A stretch of 22,699 nt of DNA from Saccoglossus kowalevskii. Lineage: Eukaryota > Hemichordata > Enteropneusta > Harrimaniidae. Numbering within the stretch: the first letter of the stretch is position 1; every line of letters starts with the position of its first letter. The stretch spans positions 527,593-550,291 of the forward strand of contig NW_003116455.1 of assembly GCF_000003605.2 (NCBI RefSeq), written 5' to 3'. A program made the position numbers and the translations under genes. Below the pieces are notes generated by a model, which saw only the letters and a list, made by a program, of their open reading frames with translations, was not told where the DNA came from and searched no databases. Shown here one piece after another: positions 11,717 to 20,969 of the stretch.

Positions 11717-11862
11717 ACTGTCACACAGGCGTGTATGTAACTTTATTGCGTTTACAACGGTCATTTGATTGTCTGGGAGAGTGCCTGGGGATGTTGCAAA
11801 GTCCCTCGGTAATTGCCTACCGGTGCTGGAGTTGAGTGTATGTAAATATATTGCGCCCGCTG
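11717..11862 (-). repeat. Right terminal inverted repeat of the TA-flanked element
   Basis: This is the inverted partner of 10731-10877. The match begins inside at ACTGTCAC and runs to the outer CGCTG, which is followed by the TA duplication and the flank AAATAGAAATATTC shared with copy 2. Confidence 0.9.
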
Positions 11863-12225
11863 TAAAATAGAAATATTCTTGTTAAGGATTTGTCGTTCAG
11901 ACTGCAGACCCAGCTCCATGTTAACAAGGTAATTTTCTTAATCACTTCAAATTGCTTGCGAAAGATGAACAGATGTAATTCAAGCTTTTGTTGAAGCTCT
12001 ATTCCGGTTTTTGTAATAAATTTACTAAGGTCGTTGCGATACTACCACAGCTATTACAGATCTTTCATCTGCATGGTCCTTGTGTTTTACTTCACCGATA
12101 ATTTCAGTCGGTTTGAACAATTCATGCAGGCAGTTGCGACGTGTGTACGATTCGTGTAAATGACATTTACCGCACCGTGTTCTTCATATCGGATGGAAAC
12201 AGATAGCATTTCTTGTTTTCCACGT

Positions 12226-12481
12226 TCAGATTATAGGAACCTCAATCGCAAGTTCGTTAGGCAGGTCATCGAATTCACCTTCTTTAACTTCTTTAGAGGA
12301 AACTGTAATCAAAATTGGGCGATTTCTATTAGTCAGAACAGAACCTAGTTCGTTTGGCTTTACTAGAGAAATCAATTTGTTTCGGAGGTGTCTTTCTGCT
12401 CGGTCACGATGCCTCGCAGGCTTACCTAGAGGCGTTGAATGAGAACATCCCTCGACTACTTGGACTTTTATCGTCTGTAGT
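12226..12481 (-). CDS. Candidate terminal exon, copy 1 (unknown protein)
   Basis: On the minus strand an acceptor with the tract TTTCCGTTGCAG is followed by 256 nt: one base completing a split codon, 84 codons and a TGA. The product is charged and protein-like, with stretches such as GKPARHRDRAERHL, NKLISLVKPNELGSVLTNRN and PILITVSSKEVKEGEFDD. No family is recognised. The paralogous segment at 16985-17240 has the same acceptor, the same length and the same stop. Of seven codons that differ, four keep the amino acid; the others are His/Tyr, Arg/Pro and Val/Ala. The overlapping plus-strand frame, in contrast, takes only amino-acid changes, and another plus-strand frame carries a stop in this copy. 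Upstream exons would lie at higher coordinates and are not identified. It may be a true gene end, a pseudogene or chance. Confidence 0.42.
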
Positions 12482-12511
12482 CTGCAACGGAAATTACCAA
12501 TGAGCATCGAA

Positions 12512-12712
12512 ACACCCATTGTCCGAGCGAGTTATGTGTTTCCGTCGTTTGTGAATACGAGTTACAAATTAAGTCTTCAGAGCCAACCTGAAGCTTCAGG
12601 TATAATTGTCACATTCCCTTCTGTTGCTTACTTGGTACGCTATACTTAGATTAAGTAATCACTATTCCCCTGACGATTTCAAGCACAGTAATTATTTTCA
12701 TTATAAAAACAA
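12512..12712. other. 201-bp segment present in copy 1 only
   Basis: Copy 2 joins GAGCATCGAA directly to TGGAACGTCAAA near 17270, whereas copy 1 has about 201 bases between them. A short AA repeat at both edges allows a microhomology deletion in copy 2. No inverted ends or clear target duplication are seen, so an insertion is less likely. Confidence 0.6.
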
Positions 12713-13069
12713 TGGAACGTCAAACATGAGTTCCGTTCAAATCGTTAACCCAACACATTACACGATTTAGATGTAGGTATATTCTGGTTTGTTTCATTAC
12801 CCTTCACACTGATATTTTTCAGAATGTTGAAAATTTGTTGTTTAACCGGACAACAAAGCAATCGACGGCACCAGATGTCTGACAGTCAAACGAACCGATC
12901 ACTTCACATAACTAATTTCTAGCCGTCATACTTAAAAAAAACAGACTTTTCAATTGCAAACAAAGGTTTCCTCTATCTTCTAATATACACTGGTTCTGGC
13001 AGATATTTTTTTAAATTTTCAGTAGTTAATTCCATTTTTGTTACTTGGGTCTTCTAAATTGTTATTAAC

Positions 13070-13480
13070 AGTCTTAACCAATGTTTAACGGCCGATAGGT
13101 CGGATTAAAGTAACACATTTAATTAATACATGCCACCATCTTAATTTATTGCTCGAAGTCAATTGATTTCATTCTGATCAGTCCCGTCAGAAATTGCCTG
13201 GCTGCATGGCTGTCATACAATATTATCTAAATCAAGCGAAGCATCACTAATTTTGTAACAATTACTAATATGTGTGTTGTGCCCGATTTGCTAGAATATC
13301 GTCATATAACAAAAGATGATGTGATCCACATGTTGTTACGTACCAGCCTGTACGATTATACTCAACTGAAACGATATTGTTTTGGGCTGTGTATATGTTT
13401 TGTTCAAATGTCACGCAGCAACAAAATGAGGAGCTACACACACCCTGTCATCATCTGTAGTTTTCAAATTTATAACTAAA
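13070..13480. repeat. Right-end unit A of the duplication
   Basis: Unit A is the first of three related units (A; B at 13572-14080; C at 17560-17990). It contains CAGTCTTAACCAATGTTTAACG, the GCCTGGCTGCATGGCTGTCA block, and a short open frame beginning at the ATG at 13270 (MCVVPDLLEYRHITKDD). At several variable sites B agrees with C against A, for example in the codons after VIHMLLR, so A is the divergent unit there. Confidence 0.88.
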
Positions 13481-13539
13481 ATCCAAAAAACGAGACCCAA
13501 TTTAGGGACACGTCCCCATTAGGCAAGTTGTATGTATTG

Positions 13540-13560
13540 CCCCCACCCCCACCCCCGGGG
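13540..13560. repeat. C-rich tract between units A and B
   Basis: CCCCCACC repeats ending in CCCCGGGG sit at the junction of the tandem units, close to the likely breakpoint. Confidence 0.8.
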
Positions 13561-13571
13561 TCGTCACACTT

Positions 13572-14080
13572 AAACAGAAACTTTTCAAATGCAAGCAAAG
13601 GTTTCCACTGTTTTCCAATATACACTGGTATATTTTATATTGTTGTTACTTAGATGTTCAAAATTATGATTAACAGTCTTAGCCAATGTTTAACGGTCCA
13701 TAGGTCGGATTAAAATAACACATTCTTGCCACTTTCTTAATTTATTCCCCGACATCAATTGATTTTATTCTGATCGGTCCCGTCAGAAATTGCCTGGCTG
13801 CATGGCTGTCATACAATATTATCTAAATCAAGTATCACTAACTTTGTAACAATTACTAGTATGTGTGTTGTGCCTGATTTGCTAGAATATCGTCATATAA
13901 CAAAAGATGATGTGATCCACATGTTGTTACGTGCCATCATGTTAGATTATACTCAACTGAAGCGATATTATTTTATATCACTGTTGAATATGTGGACCGT
14001 GTATATGTTCTGTTAAAATAACGTGACACAAAAAGGAAGGAGCTACACACATCACACAAATTCCCATTGATATATAATTT
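13572..14080. repeat. Extra tandem unit B, only in copy 1
   Basis: B repeats the right end of the duplicated block immediately after unit A. It keeps the ACTTTTCAA...GCAAACAAAGGTTTCC start, the CTGGCTGCATGGCTGTC block and the short MCVVPDLLEYRH frame from 13861, which here ends earlier. It is roughly 88 percent identical to C by eye. Its last recognisable match is the CCC..TGATATAT sequence near 14070. Confidence 0.85.
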
Positions 14081-14486
14081 GATGTAATGAGAGAGTGTAT
14101 ACTTGAAATGTTGAATTAAATTTCACAAACCATTACTCTAATTTCAAGTTGTCTATTTAAAAAAAAATGTAATTTAATATTAACTTTAAATATTGAAGAA
14201 TTGGGGGTCAACGAAACAAGATTGTAGTCACGTTTTAAGCACTGTATTGTAATGGAAGTGAAATGTAAGTAAAGTGAAATGTAACACAAAGGAAATTGTA
14301 AAATCACAAAACGCCTCAGTGGTTCCACGGAAAGAACCAGTTTGATTCTTCACGGCATTGTGCTCAAAAGAGCGGGCCTACTTTGTGGGTTTAAGTAGCG
14401 TTTTCAAAGTTATTTATCAAATTTTCTGATTTAGGCATGAGGAAATGTTTTAATATAAAAATATTAACAAAATGACACTTATATGA
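14081..14486. other. No gene seen
   Basis: This is an AT-rich spacer between the end of unit B and the duplicated upstream region P. The 70-codon minus-strand frame at 14116-14328 has no motif or splice support. Confidence 0.45.
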
Positions 14487-14890
14487 TTATAATCTCTGGG
14501 ACTCTCAACCGAGCCACCAACGGTAAAAATCCGTCAAGCCATGGAGAGTGAGTGGTTACTAGTATTCAAATTAGAAAACCGATAAAGACAACATGTGTGC
14601 AGTGCTTTGGTGGAACGTGATAGGCTAACTAATTTCACGCATTTGTGCGATGTGTTGAAACATCTTTTTATTTGTGAAGCGAATACTGCATGCTTAAGGG
14701 CCAGTTGATACGCCTAACGCCACGTGTGAATCTAGTTGTTGGCGAGCTTTCACACCAAATGGTTCTTTTAATCTGGTGTCTACATAATAGAATTCAGTAT
14801 TCAATATAATTAACACTAATCTATATTGATAAAAACGTATTCCATGCATTCAGTGTACATTAATTACTGCAGTGTGTCATTCGCAAACAC
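14487..14890. repeat. Repeat P, copy 1: decayed duplicate of a promoter region
   Basis: It aligns with 20970-21412, the region just upstream of the signal-peptide exon. Shared blocks include GCCACCAACGG, ATGGAGAGTGAGT, CAACATGTGTGC, CTAACTAATTTCACGCATTTG, CATCTTTTTATTTGTGAAGC and GTGTGAATCTAGTTGTTGGC. The last 100 bases are weakly similar, but both end in the same TCATTCGCAA (14877 and 21399). Here the TATA box and the coding exon are missing; sequence after 14890 is unrelated to the 5' UTR at 21410. Confidence 0.88.
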
Positions 14891-15070
14891 ATGGGGGAGG
14901 GGGATTTGTTACTCCCCGGGGGTGCTGAGCAGATTTCCCCCTCATGCAAAATTTACTGCTGAACCCAATAAACCTAGTATGATGCAAATCGCGTTTAATA
15001 TTTGAAGCAGAGAGGTGGTGATGGATGGGGAAAACCAATTCGACACTATATTGATAGCATGCGACTGAAC

Positions 15071-15700
15071 TCAATTTCTGTTCAACAACCTGTACATGCG
15101 ATACCCTTGAGACGCATGGGTAAATCCAAAGTCATGACTGCAATGACAGCGTACTACTCCTAAGACATCGTAGACCGATTCAATAGTTTTTAATTGAAAC
15201 CCATTTTCCTCCATAAATTCCAATCGCCTTGGCCCTATGATATGCAATAAATCTAAATACGTATGTTTGTTATATTGGTTACCAAGATAAAAGCGTTGAC
15301 CGATTGAATGAAATGTACCCACCATAGCTCCAACTACAACCAGTAAACAGACGTTTGATAGCCTGGCCGATGGTTGAAACAAATACACTTGTAGCCGACA
15401 CTGTTTCGAGGCTTTCTTTTATCTGTTCAAATGAAATTGGTCTTGTAAATTTCATATTTTCAAGGTATGTGAAGCCCATGTGTAACAAAGCAGCTTGTCT
15501 GCCCTCCGAATCAGAAACACTGTAATTGCACTCGAGTAAGAATACCGCTTCAAAACTGCAGTTAGAACACTTCTTGGTATTACTTTCACAGGATTTGGGG
15601 GTCGGTAATTACCAATAACGCAAAGGCAATACTCAACGTTACTGTTTTGAAGGTGACGACCATTTACGTTGATATCCATCTTCACTAACGCTCTGATAGA
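15071..15700 (-). pseudogene. Broken coding-like region, unknown protein
   Basis: On the minus strand several overlapping frames look more protein-like than chance. One reads SCESNTKKCSNCSFEAVF and later MGFTYLENMKFTRPISFEQI and KESLETVSATSVFVSTIGQA (about 15600 down to 15279). A second, in another frame from about 15388 to a TGA at 15071, reads GQRFYLGNQYNKHTYLDLLH and PRRLEFMEENGFQLKTIESV. The change of frame near 15380 is either a frameshift or an intron; a GTGGGT donor and a CATATCATAG acceptor are possible. An acceptor TTACTTACAG precedes the region near 15711. Only the last 115 bases survive in copy 1 (about 9775-9885), with a 4-base indel that breaks the frame. The protein is not recognised. 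It may be a decayed gene or noncoding. Confidence 0.3.
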
Positions 15701-15954
15701 CTACCTGTAAGTAACGGTTGCTTACTGACTTGGGGTGGGTAGATATTAGGGAGGAGCAAAAATCGGATTCCTGTTTTTCTTTTTTCGTATTTTTGGCAAC
15801 GGATTTATAACCAACAATCCAAGAATAAATGGTGCAATAAATCAAAGTATAAGGCTAAGAACAGAACAATAAATATGAGAATAAATCAAAGAATAAAACA
15901 ATACATTAAAAATAGAAACATCTATAAAACAATAAACAAGTAATGGTATTGTAA

Positions 15955-15979
15955 AAATAAATAAATAAATAAATAAATC
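15955..15979. repeat. AAAT tetranucleotide microsatellite
   Basis: Pure AAAT repeats occur in copy 2. The paralogous site in copy 1 (about 9965-10017) is interrupted by AAGT units. Confidence 0.85.
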
Positions 15980-16656
15980 AATTGCGAATAACTGACTAAA
16001 TAAAAGCTTTTCTGAAAATGGCAGTCGCTAAGCATTTTACTTTAATTTAATTTATATTGAGCCACCTTTTCTGATGGAGAACATCATAACAGCCATGAAT
16101 TGAAACGCCTTTTTGATTTGCTATATTTTGAAAGGTATTGATATCGAATATAAACTTAACAGTTTGAGGAGTATTTGTTCACAAGTTAATTTTTACATCA
16201 GTGATATGTCCACTGTGTTGAGTGATATAGACGAGGTCGTAAAACATCTGCGACACTAAAGAGGGAGTAATGGCATATTTGAAGGATATGGCCAGGAAGA
16301 GGATGACCTCCATATCTCATTACGTAGGATGAGTTGACATACCAAGTCGATACTAATTTTACTATTATTAGTCAGTTATATTGTGAAAGTGAGCTGGCGG
16401 TGAAAAGACATATAAAGTAAGCAAAATAAGGGTTGCATATTCTGCTAGTTCAGATTTTTAGTTAGATGCCTTTATTGAAAATTGTAGTTATTTCTTTATC
16501 CGAAGTATAATAATTCACCAGGAACGTCCTTACTAAAAAATTGGTGTGTCGATTTTGCTTTGTGGTTGAAAACGAAATCGTGCGTTATTATTACTGCATG
16601 AAATTATCTTCCTAACGACTCAAATCTTTCGGCAGTTTCCCCAAATAATGACCCTT

Positions 16657-16658
16657 TA
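16657..16658. other. Empty TA target site (paralogue of the transposon site)
   Basis: The flanks CCCAAATAATG.CCCTT and AAATAGAAATATTCTTGTTAA match both sides of the element at 10731-11862 in copy 1, with a single TA between them and no footprint. This shows that insertion happened after the duplication, or that precise excision occurred in copy 2. Confidence 0.9.
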
Positions 16659-16984
16659 AAATAGAAATATTCTTGTTAAAGATTGGTCGTTCAGACTGCA
16701 GTCCCAGGGTCATGTTAACAGGGTAATTTTATTGACCACTTCGAATTGCTTGCGGAAGATGAACAGATGTAACTCAAGCTTTTGCTGAAGCTCAATTTCG
16801 GTTTTCTATTACAGATCTTTCATCTGCATGGTCCGGGTGTATTACTTTACCGATAATTTCACCGACGATATACACAATTCATCCAGGCAGTTGCGACGTG
16901 TATACGATTCATGTAGATGACATTTACCACATTGTGTTATTGCTGTATCGGATGGAAACAGATAGCATTTCTTGTTTTCTTCGG

Positions 16985-17240
16985 TCAGATTATAGGCGCC
17001 TCAATCGCAAGTTCGTTAGGCAGGTCATCGAATTCACCTTCTTTAACTTCTTTAGAGGAAACTGTAATCAAAATTGGGCGATTTCTATTCGTCAGAACAG
17101 AACCTAGTTCGTTTGGCTTTACTAGAGAAATCAATTTGTTTGGGAGGTGTCTTTCTGCTCGGTCACGATGCCTCGCAGGCTTACCTAGAGGCGTTGAATA
17201 TGAACATCCCTCGACTACTTGAACTTTTATCGTCTGTAAT
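16985..17240 (-). CDS. Candidate terminal exon, copy 2 (unknown protein)
   Basis: This is the paralogue of 12226-12481. The acceptor TTTCCGTTGCAG is identical, the exon is again 256 nt, and it ends at the same TGA after ELAIEAPII. The frame is open throughout and even extends upstream of the acceptor to 17338. Differences from copy 1 are four silent codons plus His/Tyr, Arg/Pro and Val/Ala. The surrounding right-hand part of the duplication is about as similar (95-97 percent by eye), so nucleotide identity alone does not show selection; the support comes from the silent-change pattern, the absence of indels and the shared acceptor. No ATG start is proposed because it would be a last exon. Confidence 0.42.
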
Positions 17241-17559
17241 CTGCAACGGAAATTACCATTGAGCATCGAATGGAACGTCAAAACATTAACCCAACACATT
17301 ACACGATTTAGATGTAGGTATATTGTGGTTTGTTTCATTATCCTTCACACTGATATATTTCAAAGCAATCGACGGCACCAGATGTCTGACAGTCAAACGA
17401 ACCGATCACTTCACATAACGTTACAAAATAACTAATTTCTAGCCGTCATACTTAAAAACAAACTTTTCAATTGCAAACAAAGGTTTCCTCTATCTTCTAA
17501 TATACACTGGTTCTGGCAGATAATTTTTTAGATTTTCAGTAGTTAATTTCATGTTTGTT

Positions 17560-17990
17560 ACTTAGGTCTTCTAAATTGTTATTAACAGTCTTAACCAATG
17601 TTTAACGACCCATAGGTCGGATTAAACTAACACATTTAATTAATATATGCCACCATCTTAATTTATTGCTCGAAGTCAATTGATTTCATTCTGATCAGTC
17701 CCGACAGAAATTGCCTGGCTGCATGGCTGTCATACAATATTATCTAAATCAAGCGAAGCATCACTAACTTTGTAACAATTACTAGTATGTGTGTTGTGCC
17801 CGATTTGCTAGAATATCGTCATATAACAAAAGATGATGTGATCCACATGTTGTTACGTGCCATCCTGTTAGATTATACTCAACTGAAACGATATTGTTTT
17901 GGGCTGTGTATATGTTTTGTTCAAATGTCACGCAGCAACAAAATGAGGAGCTACACACACCCTGTCATCATCTGCATCCCTACTGATATA
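17560..17990. repeat. Right-end unit C (copy 2)
   Basis: C is the counterpart of units A and B in copy 1. It carries the same short frame from 17787 (MCVVPDLLEYRHITKDD), extended here to a TAG at about 18006. Because the DNA of A, B and C is nearly identical across this frame, its conservation says little about coding. Confidence 0.85.
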
Positions 17991-18724
17991 TCTTTTTTAA
18001 GGATGTAGTAAAGGTTATTGCTATTGCAAATGCATAGCGCATTTCTGAGTAACATATTTTTTGAATCCCATCAAGTTATATATTTTCAGATAACTTATTT
18101 TTCAAATAATATGAAATAAATATTTCAACAAAAATGGAAGCGTTATTTTCAAACCGAAAGAAGGCCGCAGAAATGATGTTCGCGCTACTTAGATATACTA
18201 TATTAGGTTTGAATTCAATTTCCCATTTGGTCTACTGTTGCGTAACCTAGATTTTGACCTCATAACACTTTTTAAAAACATCATTGTTTTGAAATATAAC
18301 TCAGTCTCAACAACGAAATAAAGAAATATATATATATTTACATTATTACTAATGCATTGCAATACAACCAATTTAAATTGAAAGAAATTGCAATATAAAA
18401 TATTCCGCCAGTAACACTTCTCAAGGGCGTTTTTCACGGTCAGTGTTATTTACGAAAATATTTGTTTATAATAAATTGTATAAACTGGCTTGGCAATTCC
18501 CACCCCAATTAAATATAATGTGTACATATTTTAATAAATAAAATTAAAGATACACTATATTATAAATATTAATTATTTCATATTTTATTATATAACCTGC
18601 ACAAAAGTAAACAATATTTTTCCTTGCTAGAATGATGTTTAACTTCATACGGGAATCCTGATAAAGTTCACATCTGGCGATTTAGCAATATTAGGGATTG
18701 TCAACTTCCTGTGAATTTGATTAC
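17991..18724. other. No gene seen
   Basis: AT-rich spacer, with an ATATATATATT run near 18330 and long A/T tracts at 18500-18600. No exon is supported. Confidence 0.45.
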
Positions 18725-19039
18725 CGAACGTTTCTAGGTTCATGTGCTGCAAGTTACTGAGCACGTACCTAAGCGGCCGTTCCTCAGAAAATAATTAAAC
18801 CAAGCCATTTTCGAGGGCGAAATCGCGAAACTCTCCGTTTTTACGCAATCTGGGAATTTCAAATTACTAAATGAAGAACAGGACGACGAAGCTGAAATAT
18901 CCAAGAACCAACACATACCACACATTATATCTCAAAAGTGAATATTCCCGGAATATTCGTGGTGTATTTTAAGTATAACCGAACCTGAAGTGGGAATTTG
19001 TTAGTACTCTAAATATCTAAACATATTTTAGTATAAGGT
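18725..19039. repeat. Direct repeat R, copy 1
   Basis: It matches 20633-20930 from AGGTTCATGTGCTGCAAGTTA to CATATTTTAGTATAAGGTAG. Copy 1 has a 9-base addition in the ATTTCGCCC region and an extra 11 bases that create a GAATATTCCCGGAATATTC near-palindrome at about 18941. The two copies flank 1.6 kb of other repeated sequence. Confidence 0.9.
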
Positions 19040-19161
19040 AGCAACAACTTGTCAATAATAATGAGATTATTTATAAGGATGAGATTGTTATTTGAATTTC
19101 GTTCATTAATGGAATAACTGAATCAGACTCCTACATTGACTATGTCCCGGACTGTTTACTA

Positions 19162-19180
19162 GTACTTACTTACTTACTTG
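19162..19180. repeat. Short ACTT microsatellite
   Basis: About four tandem ACTT units (TACTTACTTACTTACTTG) sit in non-coding DNA. Confidence 0.85.
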
Positions 19181-19718
19181 TCAGTGTCTGACTGTTATAT
19201 ACAGCCCAGAGCACGTCAGAATAGTGAAAAAGTCAGAAAATTTCAGTTGCCCGTGCCTTGAAAGCCGTAGAACAAAAACAATCTGTCAACCTTCGCCGCC
19301 CACAGCATCGATGTGATTTTACATTGCATAGAAATGAATACTAAATGAAGCTATCCCTGTCAGCAATTGAATCATCAATGATTTATGTAACTGGTATCTC
19401 CATCTATTTGCTAAATGATCTGAACGTGAATATTGTCAAGTTCGAGAGTGTGTTTTTACGTACAGTGACGCGAACATTCAACAACGCGTTGAACAGGAAT
19501 CTTCATGTTTGGCTAGTGGCACTGTCAAATTTTAGAGACTACAGGAACTGTTTCAGTAAGGAATTATTATGCATATCAAAATCCTTTATTGGAACAGAAC
19601 ATGTTATATATTCACCAAAAACAACGTTGCCATGTTTCTAGGCATACAACGAATTGGAAACAAAAGAAATCGTCTGATCCAAACGACCTGCGTCCTTGAA
19701 AATCTAGTCTTATCGCCT
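19181..19718. other. No gene supported
   Basis: A 98-codon plus-strand frame (19345-19641) starts with an ATG but has no recognisable domain, no plausible signal peptide and no splice context. I leave it unannotated. The remainder is spacer. Confidence 0.35.
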
Positions 19719-19895
19719 TTGCCTTTCGAGCGAAAAAAGGTCGAGGCCAACAATAGGATAGGTTATTTATTAGAGGCGCCCGGGGAACCAAAATTTGGAA
19801 CGTGAATCACTCCCGCGACAAAAACTCTGTGATACCTATAATAACCACATTTCCTGTGTAATAACCAAGGGGTGAGAGACTATTTACCAAATCCA
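19719..19895. repeat. Tandem unit U1
   Basis: U1 shares with 19911-20125 the ordered blocks TT-GAGCGAAAAA, TTATATATTAGTGGCGC or its variant, GGAACCAAAATTTGG-ACGTGAAT, CATAACCAAG-GGTGAGA and ACTA-TTACC. The second unit has about 60 extra bases after its first block. Confidence 0.75.
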
Positions 19896-19910
19896 AAATT
19901 TAGCGAGAAT

Positions 19911-20125
19911 GCCTTTTCAAGCGAAAAATGTGGAGGTAAACAAAAACAAAAAACAATAAAAAAGAAACGATTTTCGCCCAATCATCCATTTTTGGGTGAT
20001 ATATCATTGATTCAGCCCAACGGTAATATAGCTTATATATTAGTGGCGCTCAGGAACCAAAATTTGGGACGTGAATGACTTGGACGACAATCATAACCAA
20101 GAGGTGAGAAACTACTTACCGCTGC
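19911..20125. repeat. Tandem unit U2
   Basis: This is the partner of 19719-19895. On the minus strand its end reads CGCAGCG followed by GTAAGTAG, a strong splice-donor consensus; the equivalent place in U1 is GTAAATAG. No supported exon ends there. Confidence 0.75.
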
Positions 20126-20632
20126 GATAGCTACGGTGATTGCGACCCCAATTATATTTTGATTTTAGTAATATGAGAAAGTGCAGATCTCGAACGTTCT
20201 TTAGTACAAATACATTTTTTGATTGCCTAGCACAGCGAACGCAAATTAATGCGAGTGAATTTCTAGTAGTTGTATGTCCAATATGGCGACCAAGGGCAAA
20301 CGCATTGTTATTCAAATTAGCTTTAGTTGAAAATTTGAGTTTCTTCCGCGATAGCAACGTAAATTTGAAGCAAAATGTTATCGCAAGCCTCAAAATACGA
20401 CAGTGAAAGCCAATGAAACGTTTTTGAAGGCAAATGAACATGTCAAGCCAAAAAGACGTGTCGTGGCGTAAAATGGAGGTATATACCATTGTTAACTCTT
20501 GAGGGGAATGGAAATCAGTTGATTCAAGGGTGTCACAATAAGCGAGGGAGAAAATCGTTTTTATGCTACGAAAAAGTGAAAACCTAGAACGTACTTTTTG
20601 GACTTTAATACAACGTCTTTTTGTTTGATTAC

Positions 20633-20930
20633 CTAACGTTTTTAGGTTCATGTGCTGCAAGTTACAGAGCACATACCTAAGCGGCCGTCCCTCAGCAAAT
20701 AATGAAGCCAAGGCATTTTCGATGCGAAACTCTCCCTTTTTACGTAAACTGGGAAGTTCGAATTACTAAACGAAGTACAGGACGGCGAAGCTTAAATATC
20801 CAAGAACCAACACAAACCAAAAATGATATCTCAAATGTGAATATTCGTAGTGTATTTTAAGTCTAGCCGGACCGCAAATGGGAATTTGTTAGTACTCTAA
20901 ATATCCAAACATATTTTAGTATAAGGTAGT
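20633..20930. repeat. Direct repeat R, copy 2
   Basis: It is roughly 88 percent identical to 18725-19039 by eye, with short indels. It contains the 5' part of a 199-codon minus-strand frame (20112-20711) that is not conserved in copy 1. Confidence 0.9.
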
Positions 20931-20969
20931 AATTAATAAAATACATAATACGGTACTTATAAATACGTA

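Larger units (their letters stand above)
10731..11862. mobile_element. Non-autonomous DNA transposon, 147-bp TIRs, TA target
   Basis: The element is present in copy 1 of the duplication and absent from copy 2. Copy 2 reads CCCTTTAAAATAG at 16652-16664, which is exactly the flank-TA-flank expected of the unoccupied site. In copy 1 the same flanks carry TA at 10729-10730 and again at 11863-11864. The element starts CAGCGAGCGCAAGATATTTA and ends with the complement of CAGCGGGCGCAATATATTTA. The arms match over about 147 bp (10731-10877 and 11717-11862), at roughly 85 percent by eye. TA duplication and CAG termini fit the Tc1/mariner superfamily; the arms are much longer than classical Tc1 ends. 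No transposase is readable inside; the 1.1-kb length fits a MITE-like or internally decayed element. Confidence 0.9.
9661..13480. repeat. Segmental duplication, copy 1
   Basis: Copy 1 aligns in the same orientation with 14943-17975. Both begin near CATG followed by TTTACTGCTGA and CCCAATAAACC. Anchor matches include CCTGTACATGCGATAC (about 9782 and 15090), TTTTCTGATGGAGAACATCA (about 10077 and 16068), GGATATGGCCAGGAAGAGGA (about 10354 and 16285) and GGCTGCATGGCTGTCATACA (about 13200 and 17717). By eye the left part is roughly 85-90 percent identical with many indels, while the part right of about 12190 is roughly 95-97 percent identical. Relative to copy 2 it has gained the element at 10731-11864, contains 12512-12712, and lacks the 680 bases found at 15186-15865. 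Confidence 0.93.
14943..17990. repeat. Segmental duplication, copy 2
   Basis: Copy 2 is in direct orientation to 9661-13480, about 1.5 kb after copy 1 ends. It retains the empty site for the TA-flanked element (16657-16658) and 680 extra bases (15186-15865). It lacks 201 bases present in copy 1 (12512-12712). The AAAT microsatellite in the left part differs in length between copies (9965-10017 and 15955-15979). Confidence 0.93.

Noticed and set aside
16917-17222. Plus-strand 101-codon frame with a membrane-like stretch
   Set aside because: The paralogous frame in copy 1 has a TGA, and the differences between copies are silent on the other strand instead.
17074-17262. Plus-strand frame reading GHDASQAYLEAL
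   Set aside because: It looks protein-like and has the same stop in both copies, but every difference between copies changes the amino acid, and it overlaps the better-supported minus-strand exon.
18740-18925. 61-codon minus-strand frame shared by both R repeats, with an in-frame 9-base indel
   Set aside because: I compared the copies codon by codon: differences fall about equally on first, second and third positions, and copy 2 has an internal TAA. This is neutral drift.
20112-20711. 199-codon minus-strand open frame, the longest in the window
   Set aside because: It begins with TTG, not ATG. Its first part lies in repeat R, and the other copy of R has a stop and a shifted frame there. No domain is visible. 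At most it hides an exon ending at the GTAAGT near 20118.
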